Counted from the first letter of the stretch, positions 17,647 through 27,149 are shown. The stretch is DNA of 64,000 bases from CAIYZT01 sp947461435 (GCA_965284435.1 OZ260083.1:1984001-2048000); one strand, 5' to 3'. Numbers and translations: made by a program. The notes: generated from the sequence alone by a model not told the origin.

Positions 17647-18060
17647 ATGCGTGTTAATGCTGCTGCCGTCCTTCTTCTTGTTCTGCCGACCGGCCTTGCT
17701 GGATGCGTTCAAGAGCCAGCCTATTCGACCTGGAATTCGATTGCCTGGTACGGATATCACACCCATTGCCCGGGCTGCACCGCGGTTGCCAATGGCGGCG
17801 ATGCCTCGGCTTCGGTGTCGCATTGGGGTGATTTGACAACCGTCACCTCATCGGCCGGTGATTCTGATGCAGCCGTTGCAACAGATGGCACATCGTCAGC
17901 GGTGGTGGCGTCTGCGGGCGGGGCCCATGCGGCCGTCGGCACCTCGGGCGGGTATACTTCCATCAGCACGGGGGCGACCAGCGCCTCGGCAAGCCTTGGG
18001 GCGGACGGCGGAGATTCGCACGGCACCACCTCGGCGGGCGGCGCTGATATCAGCTGGTGA
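17647..18060 (+). CDS. small low-complexity lipoprotein
   Basis: A 137-residue protein with a lipoprotein signal (LLVLPTGLAGC, cysteine at about 20). A short Tyr/Trp/His/Cys-containing segment follows (WYGYHTHCPGC), then about 85 residues of Ala, Ser, Thr, Gly and Asp in loose repeats such as AVATDGTSSAVVASAGG. The tail resembles in composition the giant repeat protein two genes upstream and ends in DISW. ATG at 17647 has GAGAGAGA upstream; a longer in-frame start at 17599 would break the signal. It may be an outer-membrane nucleator or anchor of the fibre, by analogy with small accessory proteins of curli systems, but no family is recognised. Confidence 0.65.
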   Translation: MRVNAAAVLLLVLPTGLAGCVQEPAYSTWNSIAWYGYHTHCPGCTAVANGGDASASVSHWGDLTTVTSSAGDSDAAVATDGTSSAVVASAGGAHAAVGTSGGYTSISTGATSASASLGADGGDSHGTTSAGGADISW

Positions 18061-18092
18061 TCTGAAAAACACAGGCCGGGTATCCATCGAAC

Positions 18093-19973
18093 ATGAGCAC
18101 GGCATCCCTATATGCGCTTCAGCGGACCACCAAGTCTGATGGGAAGGCTGTTCTTTCCGCGGTCGCGCGGGCGAACAGGTTTTTCCTGACCTGTTTGGCC
18201 ATCTTGGTGGTGTTTGTGCAGCTGCTTTTGCTGTCACCGCTGGCGCAGCAGCAATGGCCGATCACGGGGCAGGCGTCTGAAATCTCGCCTCCCGTGCATT
18301 TTCGGGACTATTCCGAATATAACGCTACGTACAGCTGCGTTGCGACGCTTGGACAATCGGACTGTTCGATTGAGGTCGACTACGATTTCCAAGCGCCAAC
18401 AGACCTGACCGAGCCTACGGGTATTTTGGTGGCCGACTACAGCGGCGCTTTTCTGGTGAAGTTAAATGGGCAGCCGATAAATTCGCGCCGTGCCGTCCCG
18501 CAAGTTCAGCGGCTGATGTTCAGCATTCCTGACTTTGTTGCATTTCCGCCGGAGATTCTGAAACCAGGCGCAAATTCGGTTGTCGTGCACGTTTCCTCAG
18601 ACCTGCCCCTAGGGGGGTTGTTGCAAAAGGTGCTTATCGGCCGGGCAAAGCCCCTTGAAGAGATCTTTTCATCCACCTTCCGGGCCAAATGGACCATTCC
18701 GCGCTTGGTTGAAGGCGTGTTGCTGTTTGCTTGCTTGTTTTCGGGCTATGCGGCGCTGCGTCATCGTCAGACGGTGTTCTTAAGCATCTTTATCCTGTCC
18801 ACATGCTACTGCTTTGGCACCTTCGTAAACTTGGCGACGGTGGATCGGACCGATGTTTACTCTTACGTGCCGATCGTCGGCAGGCTCACGTCGGCGATAT
18901 TCGTTGTGGCGGTGATGACGGCATCCCAACACAAAGTGTCACTGATTTCGATGAAGTATCTGTTTTTGTTCCCTATCGCGCTCATCCTGATGGTAATTCA
19001 ATGCGGCAGCGCCTTTGAACGCCTGTTCGTGGTTCAATGCTTCTGGATCTTTTCGTTGATTGTTTCGAGTCTGGGTATCGCCTACGCGGCAAGGACATTG
19101 ATAGAGCGACGGGATTATTTTGAGATTCCGGTAATCATTCTGGCCGCCGCTGCGATCGTGATGAATGTTTTTAACCTGATGGCAAGTTTTGGCCATCCGC
19201 ATCCCGCATTCATTGCGCTGCGCGGCTATACAGCGCTGTTTCTTGTCTTGGTCATCGCGATCAAGATCTTCAGATCCTACTCGTCGAATCTCGTTCGCGT
19301 AAACTCTGCCAAACAGATTCTGGAGGAGGAGGTACAGCAGGTGACGCAAAAGCTGTCACTGTTCTATTTCAAGGAAAACGCCCTGAAGCATGAGATGTCG
19401 GTTCAGGTGGAACGCGAACGCCTGATGGGGGACCTGCACGATGGTCTGGCGGGCAATCTGATCTCGATCAATGCCCTTGCAGAATATGGAACGAACGAAG
19501 TTCTGGATGACATTCGCGGCCTGTCCAAACTGGCACTGCTTGATTTGCGGCTTGTGGTGGATTCCCTTGACAGTTTTGATGGCGAATTGGCCGTCGCCCT
19601 TGCCGCCTTCCGAGAGCGGATGGTGCCGCAATACTCCGGGTCTGGCGTCAACATCATCTGGGATTACGACTATGCCCCGATGCTGCAAGACCTGCGTCCC
19701 GAGGTCAATTTGGCCATGTTCCGCATTCTGCAAGAATCCATTTCCAACGCTGTGCGCCACGGCAAGGCAACGCAGATTCAGGTTATCGTTCGCCCGTCCA
19801 AGGCTGTTGGAAGCTCAGCCTCGATCTGGGTTTTGGATAATGGCGATGCGTCCGGCTTCTTTGCGCCCGGTTTTGGAATGCGAAACATGCAGCGGCGCGC
19901 AGAACGCATCCACGGCAAGGTTTACTTTCGTCTGCGGGGCAATGGCTCTGCGGTGTTGTTAAAGATCAAATAG
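18093..19973 (+). CDS. sensor histidine kinase, NarX/DesK-type (HisKA_3) with 7TM-like region
   Basis: A 626-residue kinase. One helix near residues 30-50 is followed by a periplasmic jelly-roll-like domain (about 60-205), then about seven helices (about 210-400), the 7TMR-DISM layout. A coiled segment leads to the dimerisation helix with phospho-acceptor H449 in the motif GDLHDGLAGN, typical of HisKA_3, and an HATPase domain with the N-box ILQESISNAVRHG and the G-box GFGMRNM. It senses an extracytoplasmic cue, unknown here, and should phosphorylate the response regulator encoded 13 bases downstream. Its position right after the surface-protein genes suggests that it controls them. Confidence 0.85.
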   Translation: MSTASLYALQRTTKSDGKAVLSAVARANRFFLTCLAILVVFVQLLLLSPLAQQQWPITGQASEISPPVHFRDYSEYNATYSCVATLGQSDCSIEVDYDFQAPTDLTEPTGILVADYSGAFLVKLNGQPINSRRAVPQVQRLMFSIPDFVAFPPEILKPGANSVVVHVSSDLPLGGLLQKVLIGRAKPLEEIFSSTFRAKWTIPRLVEGVLLFACLFSGYAALRHRQTVFLSIFILSTCYCFGTFVNLATVDRTDVYSYVPIVGRLTSAIFVVAVMTASQHKVSLISMKYLFLFPIALILMVIQCGSAFERLFVVQCFWIFSLIVSSLGIAYAARTLIERRDYFEIPVIILAAAAIVMNVFNLMASFGHPHPAFIALRGYTALFLVLVIAIKIFRSYSSNLVRVNSAKQILEEEVQQVTQKLSLFYFKENALKHEMSVQVERERLMGDLHDGLAGNLISINALAEYGTNEVLDDIRGLSKLALLDLRLVVDSLDSFDGELAVALAAFRERMVPQYSGSGVNIIWDYDYAPMLQDLRPEVNLAMFRILQESISNAVRHGKATQIQVIVRPSKAVGSSASIWVLDNGDASGFFAPGFGMRNMQRRAERIHGKVYFRLRGNGSAVLLKIK

Positions 19974-19985
19974 GGTAATCTGCAT

Positions 19986-20651
19986 ATGACAGACACTGGG
20001 CGAAAGCTGAATATCCTTGTGGTCGAAGACGACTTCGCAACGCGCCGCCAGATTGCGGGAAAGTTGCGGACCGACAGTTCGATCGTGGTGGAACTTGCCG
20101 GAAACGTGGCAGAGGCGGTGGAATATCTGGCGTCCCAACGCCCCCATATGATCTTGCTGGATCTGGGGCTACCGGATGGATCGGGCCTTTCTGTGATCGA
20201 GGCGGCCAAGAAATTGGATCCGATGCCGGAAATATTGGTGCTCAGCTCCATCAAAGACGAAGCGAGCGTGGTGGCTGCCATTTCTGCGGGCGCTGGCGGT
20301 TATGTTGTCAAGGATTCCTCGGAAAGCGATCTGCTGGATACGGTGGATATGGTGATGCAGGGATTTTCGCCCCTGTCACCCAGTATTGCCCGTTTCATTC
20401 TGCGATCATTCCGCAAGAAGGAAGAGATCAGCCCGCAGGCTCAAGACACCGAATACAATTTGACGGCCCGCGAGCAATTGGTTCTGACTGAAATCACACG
20501 GGGGTCCACCTACAAGAAGATTTCGCAGCGACTGGAAATCACTGAGGCCTCTGTTCAATCTCATGTCAAACAGATCTACCGAAAACTCGGGGTGAATTCG
20601 CGCACCCAAGCCATGTTGAAGGTTTCGGTGTACGAACCCAATCCCCGGTAA
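19986..20651 (+). CDS. NarL/LuxR-type response regulator
   Basis: A 221-residue regulator. The receiver domain (about 8-125) shows the acidic pair VVEDD, the phospho-acceptor D59 in LLDLGLPDGSG and the conserved lysine in VVKDSSES. The C-terminal LuxR helix-turn-helix (about 153-210) begins with NLTAREQLVLTEITRG and ends with HVKQIYRKLGVNSRTQ. It is the evident partner of the kinase gene 12 bases upstream. Targets are unknown; the divergent promoter region at 10.3-10.7 kb is the obvious place to look. Confidence 0.88.
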   Translation: MTDTGRKLNILVVEDDFATRRQIAGKLRTDSSIVVELAGNVAEAVEYLASQRPHMILLDLGLPDGSGLSVIEAAKKLDPMPEILVLSSIKDEASVVAAISAGAGGYVVKDSSESDLLDTVDMVMQGFSPLSPSIARFILRSFRKKEEISPQAQDTEYNLTAREQLVLTEITRGSTYKKISQRLEITEASVQSHVKQIYRKLGVNSRTQAMLKVSVYEPNPR

Positions 20652-20687
20652 AGCATCAGGCCTTCTGCGCGGGCTTTGATCGGTGTT

Positions 20688-20714
20688 GAAAGCGGCAGCC
20701 AGACCGCCGCTTTC
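20688..20714. terminator. bidirectional hairpin between convergent genes
   Basis: GAAAGCGGC at 20688-20696 pairs perfectly with GCCGCTTTC at 20706-20714 across a nine-base loop. It lies between the stop of the response regulator gene and the stop of the convergent RTX gene. Short A/T tracts in the stem edges (GAAA/TTTC) would give weak U-tracts both ways. Confidence 0.55.
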
Positions 20715-20731
20715 GACTGTGCCAAATGCGG

Positions 20732-23700
20732 TTATGTAAACAGAAAGTCCGAGGTCGACAGTTCGTTCGCGCTGGTCAGGCCGTCGATCTTGATGGTGAA
20801 GTCGACCTTTCCGTCGCCATTGGTATCCATCTGGATTGCCCCGTTGATCATGCGCGCCTCGCTGTTGTCTTTACCGCCGCTGAAGGCGCCTGATCCGACA
20901 TAAACGAATGTTCCCAACAACAGATCGTCAAACACCAATTTGTCGCCTTCATCGCCGCCCGATGCCACGTCGTTGAAATCGGTGATCACATCGGTTCCTG
21001 TGGTCACGGCGGTAAAGATGAAATGATCGGCCCCTTCGCCGCCGGTCAGGGTGTCAGATCCCGCGCCGCCCGTCAGTTTATCGTTGCCGTCCATGCCTTT
21101 GAGGACATTGTTGCCCGAGTTCCCGACAATCACGTTGTTGGCCGTGTTCCCCGTTCCCGACACCGCGCCGGTTCCTGTCAAGGTCAGGTTTTCAAGGTTG
21201 GCGCCCAAGGTGTAAGTCAAGGAGGTGACGATGGTATCCATGCCCCCGCCAGACCCTTCCACGATGATATCCGTCTCTACGTCAATCATATAGGTGTCGG
21301 ACCCGTTTCCGCCGGACAAGGAATCTGTGCCCGTACCGCCATCCAAGGTGTCGTTTCCGCCGCCGCCGGTCAGGGTGTCGTTCCCTGACAAGCCGTAAAG
21401 CGCGTTGTTGCCGCTGTTTCCGGCCATGACATTGTTCGACGTATTGCCTGTGGCGTCGATGGTCGCGGTGCCCGACATTGTCAGGTTTTCAATGTTTGAA
21501 CCCATGGTGAAGGTCGCCGTCGCAATGATCGTGTCCGTGCCGGAAATTGTCCCTTCCGAGATCCGGTCGGTTGTGGAGTCGACGTAATAAAGATCGTCCC
21601 CCAGCCCCCCATTCAGGGAATCGTTGCCCGTTCCGCCGTCCAGCGTGTCGTTGCCCGCATCCCCAATCAAGGTGTCATCCTGGCCGCCGCCATAAAGGCC
21701 GTTATTTCCAGTATTTCCCGTCACGGTGTTGCTGGTCGTATTTCCCGTTCCGTTGATGGAGCCGGTGCCAGTCAAGATCAGCTTTTCCAATCCGGCTGCC
21801 AGAGTATACGTGATCGAGGTTTGAACAGTGTCATTGCCCCCATCGGCGGATTCCACAATCGTGTCGCCTGCCGCATCGACAAAATAGATGTCGCCGCCAA
21901 GACCTCCGTCCATCAAGTCGTTGCCGGTCCCGCCGTCCATGGTGTCGCCGCCGTCTCCGCCATAAAGGGTATCGTTCCCTTCCATGCCGTAAAGTTTGTT
22001 GACGCCAGCAGCCCCGGTGATCGTGTTGTGAAGGGTGTTTCCAGTTGCGTTCACATTTCCAGCGGTGTTGATGACTACATTTTCCAGATTGTCGCCAAGA
22101 ACATAGGTGATCAGGGTTTGCACCGTGTCGGTACCTTCGCCCGACACTTCGGTAACGTGATCAGATGTGCTGTCGACGATGTACAGATCATTGCCCGACC
22201 CACCCACCATTGAATCGCCCCCGATCATGCCATCAAGGGTATCGCTGCCCACGCCGCCATACAAAGTATCGGTGCCGCCATTTCCTTCCAGAAGGTTGTT
22301 GCCGGTATTTCCGGTGACAATATTGGCCAGGGAATTTCCGCGCGCCGAAAAGTTGCCGGTGCCGCCCAATTCCAGGTTCTCAAGCTCCAGCCCCAGAACA
22401 TAATCATCCGCGATCCAAACGGTATCGGTTCCGCCCGCAGACAGTTCGCGGATCACGTCATTGGCCAGAATTTGGTAGCGGTCATTACCCGAACCGCCCT
22501 CCAGATAATCCAGACCGCTGTCACCCACGAGCGTGTCATTGCCCGTGCCACCGTAAAGCGAGTCATCGCCAAGGCCGCCCGTCAGGCTGTTGTTTCCGGT
22601 GTTTCCGGTGACGACGTTGTCATAATCGTTCCCGGTGCCGTTGATATTGCCACTGCCTGTCAGCAGCAATTTTTCGGTAAAGGTGACCAAGGTGTAAGAG
22701 ATTGACGATTGCACAAGGTCAATTCCCTTGCCGGATTCTTCCACCACAAGATCGCCCGCGGCATCCACCACGAACACGTCGGCCCCGTCGCCGCCCACTA
22801 GGGAATCGTTGCCAGTTCCGCCGTCGATCGTGTCATTGCCGTCGTTGCCCTCGATCGTGTCGTTCCCGTCCATGCCGCGCAGCAAGTTGGCCCCGAAATC
22901 GGCGAACATATTGCCCGATCCGTTGTTGCCGATGATGATATTGTTGCCCGCGTTTCCAGTGCCTGAGACATCTGAAAATCCGGTGATGGTCAGGTTTTCG
23001 AATTCGGTGCCAAGGGTATGCGAGATCGAGCTTTCAACACGGTCCACGCCCTGTCCGGCCAGTTCTGTGATCACATCACCCGTGGCGTTCACCGAATAAA
23101 CGTCATTGCCCGCGCCGCCCACCATGGTGTCGTTGCCCGACCCACCGTTGAGCGTGTCATTCCCAAGGTTGCCTTCCAGACGCTGCGCTCCAGAGCCTGC
23201 GATGAAGCTGTCATCATAGATCGAACCGAACAGATTTTCGACTTCGGTATAAGCATCACCTGTGGCGTGACCGCCTGACGCCGTGCCGTTGATCAGGTCA
23301 ACCGCAACCGCGGCATTTGAATAGGAAAAGTCGATCGCATCGGTGCCTTCACCGCCGATGAAGGCATCATTGCCCAGCGACGAAAAGAAGACGTTGTTGT
23401 TGGTGTCACCCACGATGGTGTCGTTGAAGGCCGATGTGACGAACCCTTCGATCCCCGACATGACGCCGCTTGTGCCGGTGCCCAGCAACATGTTGATGTT
23501 GATGGCTGATGTGGCCGATGAAAAATCGACAACGTCGATGCCCGTACCGCCATTGATCGTATCATTGCCGCCGCCGCCGTTGATCAGATCATTGCCGGTG
23601 GATCCGGTGATGCTGTCAGCAAAGGTTGACCCGATGATGGATTCGAACCCAGAAATCGCATCGGTCCCGGCCCCGCCTGTGACCACGCCTGTCGCCAGGT

Positions 23701-25825
23701 TGATCTGAACCGCCGCGCTGGAAGATGCATAGCTGATCACGTCATTGCCCGCGCCGCCCGACAGCGTGTCGTTGCCCAAACCGCCCACCAAGGTATCGTT
23801 TCCGTCGCCGCCGGTCAGGATATTGGCCGCGCCGTCGCCGGTGATCACATCGGCAAAGGATGAACCGATAGCCCCTTCGACAGTGTTCAGGGTGACGCCG
23901 GTAAAGCTGCTGGCGCTGGTCATGGTTGTGAGGTTGACGGTCACAGCGCTGGTAGACGCGTCAAAACTGACGACGTCTGTCCCATTGCCGCCAAGGATCG
24001 AGGTGTTGTTTCCAGCAACAAGCGTGTCGTTGCCATCCCCCCCTGACAGCGTATCCGTGCCGCCCGTGCCGCCTGAAAGGCTGTCGTTGCCAAGCCCGCC
24101 GTCGATCGAATTGCTAAGGCCGTCGCCCGTTATCGTGTCGTTGCCGCTTCCGCCGATGACGTTTTCAAAGCCGGAAATGATGTCGCCGGCCGCATCGTTC
24201 AATGAGGCCGAACTGGTCGACAAATTGATCACGACGTTCGTCGTCGAGGTGCCATAGCTGAGCGTATCTGTGCCATTGCCGCCCGCCAGCCCATCCGCGC
24301 CTGCGCCGCCGATGATGGTGTCATTGCCATCCCCGCCCGTCAGGGTGTTGGCGCTGCCATTTCCGGTCAGGGCATCACCAAAGGCCGAACCCGTCAGATC
24401 TTCGATACCCGCAAGCGTGTCATTGCCATCCGCGCCCGTTGCCAGGTTTGTGACAAGGCTGACTTGAACGGCTGCGGTGGCGGCAGAATAGCTTGCAAGG
24501 TCGTCTGCGCCGTTGCCCCCGTCCAGAAGATCGTTTCCAGCCCCGCCGGTCAGCAGATCATTGCCGTCCCCGCCATAAAGCCAATTTGCCGCTGTGCTGC
24601 CCGTCAAGCTATCGTCAAACGCCGATCCGATAACACCTTCGACGTTGGAGATGACATCCACACCATCTGCGCCGCTGACGGTATTTGTGGCGAGGTTGAC
24701 GACAACCGCGCCCGTGGCCCCGCTGTAGCCCAGGATGTCGGCAGTCCCCACACCGCCATCAAGCGTATCCACACCGCCGCCGCCGGTGATGGTGTCATTC
24801 AGATCGCCGCCAACGATCATGTTGTTGGCTGAATCCCCCGTCAAACTGTCTGCAAAAGCCGAGCCGACAAGGTTTTCGATTCCGGAAAGAGTATCAATGC
24901 CATCCGCACCGGCAGACAGGTTTGTCGCAAGGCTGACCTGAACAGCCGCCGTCGCCGCCGAATAAGACGCGGTGTCGGCCGTGCCTGATCCGCCGTCGAT
25001 CACATCCGCGCCTGCACCCCCGGTCAGACTGTCATTTCCGCCCCCGCCGTAGATCCAGTTGGCTGCGGCCGAGCCGGTCAGCGTGTCGTTAAATCCCGAC
25101 CCGATGACCCCTTCGAAGTTGGAAATGATATCCACGCCATCGGCGCCGCTGACGGCATTGGTGGCAAGGTTTACCGACATGGCGGCGGTGGCGGCGCTAT
25201 ACCCTACGATATCTGCAACACCCAAACCACCGTCCAAGGTGTCAATGCCGGCCCCCCCCGTCAGGGTATCGTTGCCATCACCGCCAGCGATGTTGTTGGC
25301 ATTGGCATCCCCCGTCAGGCTGTCGGAAAAAGACGAGCCGACCAGGTTTTCGATGCCAGTCAAGGTGTCGTTCCCATCCGCGCCGCTGGACAGGCCCGTG
25401 CCAAGATTAACTTGGATGGCCGCGCTTGCGGTGGAATAGATCGCAACGTCCGCGGTGCCCGCACCACCGTCCAGAACATCGTTTCCGGTCCCGCCGGTCA
25501 AACTGTCGTTGCCGTTGCCGCCATAAAGCAGGTCCGCCAAAGTACTGCCGGTCAGACTGTCGTTGAAACCAGAACCAATGACGCCTTCAATCGCAATCAA
25601 GGTGTCGTTGCCATCGGCCCCTGAAGACAGGTTCGTGGTTAAACTGACTGTCACGGCACCCGTGGCAGAGGCGAAACTGGCAATGTCTGTGCCTATGCCG
25701 CCGTTTATCGTGTCATTGCCGGTCAGACCGATCAGGGTGTCATTGCCGGCATCGCCAAAAAGCGAATCGCCAGAGGTTGACCCCGTGACAGTATCGTTAC
25801 CGGTTGTCCCGTTATACGTAGGCAT
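20732..25825 (-). CDS. giant RTX (haemolysin-type calcium-binding) protein
   Basis: A 1697-residue protein made almost wholly of RTX material. The nonapeptide GGxGxDxLx is present throughout, alternating in the N-terminal half with about 70-residue blocks of the pattern ASYSAATAAVQVSLATN followed by a GIENLVGS-type segment. The C-terminal 100 residues leave the repeats and end in SDFLFT, typical of type I secretion signals; there is no N-terminal signal peptide. Calcium would fold the repeats outside the cell. No catalytic domain is evident, so a surface-layer, adhesin or matrix role is more likely than a toxin. ATG at 25825 has AAAGGA upstream; a TTG six codons earlier is less likely. No type I transporter genes lie in the window. 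Confidence 0.88.
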   Translation of the reverse strand: MPTYNGTTGNDTVTGSTSGDSLFGDAGNDTLIGLTGNDTINGGIGTDIASFASATGAVTVSLTTNLSSGADGNDTLIAIEGVIGSGFNDSLTGSTLADLLYGGNGNDSLTGGTGNDVLDGGAGTADVAIYSTASAAIQVNLGTGLSSGADGNDTLTGIENLVGSSFSDSLTGDANANNIAGGDGNDTLTGGAGIDTLDGGLGVADIVGYSAATAAMSVNLATNAVSGADGVDIISNFEGVIGSGFNDTLTGSAAANWIYGGGGNDSLTGGAGADVIDGGSGTADTASYSAATAAVQVSLATNLSAGADGIDTLSGIENLVGSAFADSLTGDSANNMIVGGDLNDTITGGGGVDTLDGGVGTADILGYSGATGAVVVNLATNTVSGADGVDVISNVEGVIGSAFDDSLTGSTAANWLYGGDGNDLLTGGAGNDLLDGGNGADDLASYSAATAAVQVSLVTNLATGADGNDTLAGIEDLTGSAFGDALTGNGSANTLTGGDGNDTIIGGAGADGLAGGNGTDTLSYGTSTTNVVINLSTSSASLNDAAGDIISGFENVIGGSGNDTITGDGLSNSIDGGLGNDSLSGGTGGTDTLSGGDGNDTLVAGNNTSILGGNGTDVVSFDASTSAVTVNLTTMTSASSFTGVTLNTVEGAIGSSFADVITGDGAANILTGGDGNDTLVGGLGNDTLSGGAGNDVISYASSSAAVQINLATGVVTGGAGTDAISGFESIIGSTFADSITGSTGNDLINGGGGNDTINGGTGIDVVDFSSATSAININMLLGTGTSGVMSGIEGFVTSAFNDTIVGDTNNNVFFSSLGNDAFIGGEGTDAIDFSYSNAAVAVDLINGTASGGHATGDAYTEVENLFGSIYDDSFIAGSGAQRLEGNLGNDTLNGGSGNDTMVGGAGNDVYSVNATGDVITELAGQGVDRVESSISHTLGTEFENLTITGFSDVSGTGNAGNNIIIGNNGSGNMFADFGANLLRGMDGNDTIEGNDGNDTIDGGTGNDSLVGGDGADVFVVDAAGDLVVEESGKGIDLVQSSISYTLVTFTEKLLLTGSGNINGTGNDYDNVVTGNTGNNSLTGGLGDDSLYGGTGNDTLVGDSGLDYLEGGSGNDRYQILANDVIRELSAGGTDTVWIADDYVLGLELENLELGGTGNFSARGNSLANIVTGNTGNNLLEGNGGTDTLYGGVGSDTLDGMIGGDSMVGGSGNDLYIVDSTSDHVTEVSGEGTDTVQTLITYVLGDNLENVVINTAGNVNATGNTLHNTITGAAGVNKLYGMEGNDTLYGGDGGDTMDGGTGNDLMDGGLGGDIYFVDAAGDTIVESADGGNDTVQTSITYTLAAGLEKLILTGTGSINGTGNTTSNTVTGNTGNNGLYGGGQDDTLIGDAGNDTLDGGTGNDSLNGGLGDDLYYVDSTTDRISEGTISGTDTIIATATFTMGSNIENLTMSGTATIDATGNTSNNVMAGNSGNNALYGLSGNDTLTGGGGNDTLDGGTGTDSLSGGNGSDTYMIDVETDIIVEGSGGGMDTIVTSLTYTLGANLENLTLTGTGAVSGTGNTANNVIVGNSGNNVLKGMDGNDKLTGGAGSDTLTGGEGADHFIFTAVTTGTDVITDFNDVASGGDEGDKLVFDDLLLGTFVYVGSGAFSGGKDNSEARMINGAIQMDTNGDGKVDFTIKIDGLTSANELSTSDFLFT

Positions 25826-26104
25826 AGCAGCGTCCTTTACCAAAGCCGGTTCGCAGAAAACCGGCTACTGTGGTCCCCACCACACGAAAGACCTACCCAA
25901 CAAAACAGGCCGGAATGGGGCATTGGTGGGGGACAATGGGGAAAGTTTGTGGCAAATGCGGCCCTGATTGCCGCCCAAAGCAAAACGGCGGGCGAAAACC
26001 GCGCCCCTCGAATTTACCTTGTTGGCCGAACGCGGCCGCCGCCAAACCTATGCTTTTGCGCGCTTTGTGCGTTGCGTCGTGTGGCGCACGACAAGGCGCA
26101 TTAA

Positions 26105-27013
26105 CTAGTGGCTCTGCGCGCGCAGCGTCTCGGCCGATTGGCGTACCACCTCGGCGATCTGGCCCAACTGCAGGGCGAAGGGGCTTGTCTTGCGCCAGAT
26201 CATCCCGATTGTGCGCTCCGGCTCGGGCGCTGCAAAACGCGCAAGGGAAACCCGGGCGGAACGGGTTTCAACGGGCACCGCCATTTGCGGTATCAAGGTA
26301 ACACCGATTCCGGCGCTGACCATTTGAACCAGGGTGGTCAACGAGCTTCCGTCCAGCAATTCCCGCGGCTGAGTGGACGGCAAGTTGCAAAACGAGAGGG
26401 CTTGATCGCGAAAACAATGCCCCTCTTCCAAAAGCAAAAGACGCAGTTCCCGAAGGGTTTCGCGGTTGGGCACGGGCTTGTTGGCGTCAGAGGCCGGCCG
26501 CACCAGAATGAACGTTTCCGAAAAAAGTGCCACCTCGCTCAGCGAGGGTTCAGATACGGGCAGGGCGACGATCGCCGTATCCAGACGGCCTTCAGCAATC
26601 TCGTTCAGCAAATTCTGTGTCATTGTCTCGCGCAGGTGAAGATCAAGGTCCGGATAGTTCCGGCTGAGATCAGCAATAAGACTTGGCAGAAGATAGGGTG
26701 CCACGGTGGGTATGACACCCATCCGCAGCCTGCCGACAAGCCGGTCTTGCGACGCGCGGGCCAGATCGGCCAACTCGTCCACCCCGCGCAGGATGTCGCG
26801 CACTCGCCGCGCGAACTCCATTCCAAAGCTGGTCAATCGCACGGATCTTGCACCGCGTTCGAACAGCGCGGTTCCCAAGGATCCTTCCAGATCCTTGATT
26901 TGCATCGACAGCGCCGGCTGGGAAATGGCGCACACATCCGCCGCGCGGCCAAAATGGCCATGACGGGCCAGCGCCTCAAAATAGCGCATTTGTTTCAGGG
27001 TCAGATTATTCAT
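26105..27013 (-). CDS. oxyR: hydrogen-peroxide sensing LysR regulator OxyR
   Basis: A 302-residue LysR-type regulator. The N-terminal winged helix starts TLKQMRYFEALARHGHFGRAA; the effector domain contains both redox cysteines of OxyR, C200 (LLEEGHC) and C209 (ALSFC), with the expected nine-residue spacing. In OxyR these form a disulphide on contact with peroxide and turn the protein into an activator. It is divergent from katG, its classical target, over a 136-base promoter region. Assignment is firm. Confidence 0.93.
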   Translation of the reverse strand: MNNLTLKQMRYFEALARHGHFGRAADVCAISQPALSMQIKDLEGSLGTALFERGARSVRLTSFGMEFARRVRDILRGVDELADLARASQDRLVGRLRMGVIPTVAPYLLPSLIADLSRNYPDLDLHLRETMTQNLLNEIAEGRLDTAIVALPVSEPSLSEVALFSETFILVRPASDANKPVPNRETLRELRLLLLEEGHCFRDQALSFCNLPSTQPRELLDGSSLTTLVQMVSAGIGVTLIPQMAVPVETRSARVSLARFAAPEPERTIGMIWRKTSPFALQLGQIAEVVRQSAETLRAQSH

Positions 27014-27027
27014 CAGAAAAACTTATC

Positions 27028-27045
27028 GCATTGATCAGTTAATGC
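27028..27045. promoter_or_regulatory. candidate OxyR operator
   Basis: GCATT at 27028-27032 and AATGC at 27041-27045 form an inverted repeat with an eight-base spacer in the oxyR-katG divergent region, only some 15 bases before the oxyR start. GATCA recurs at 27033-27037 and 27056-27060. LysR proteins bind such dyads between divergent genes. It does not match the long E. coli OxyR consensus closely. Confidence 0.4.
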
Positions 27046-27149
27046 AACTTATTCCGATCACATAGACCTGATATGGTGACGTCAGACTCGCCTGATTGCC
27101 CCGCTTGGGGGGATCGGGCTTTTGACTTTCAGACAAATGGGAGAACACC

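Noticed and set aside
20732..25825. Many open frames on the plus strand across the RTX gene
   Set aside because: Repeat-driven shadows of the Gly/Asp-rich coding strand; Pro/Ser/Val-rich, no domain.
20732..25825. CRISPR-like array because of regular short repeats
   Set aside because: The repeats are degenerate, in frame and encode GGxGxDxLx; no conserved repeat-spacer pattern or cas genes.
26076..26092. GTCGTG/CACGAC stem after oxyR as a terminator
   Set aside because: Six-base stem with no T-run on either strand; too weak to call.
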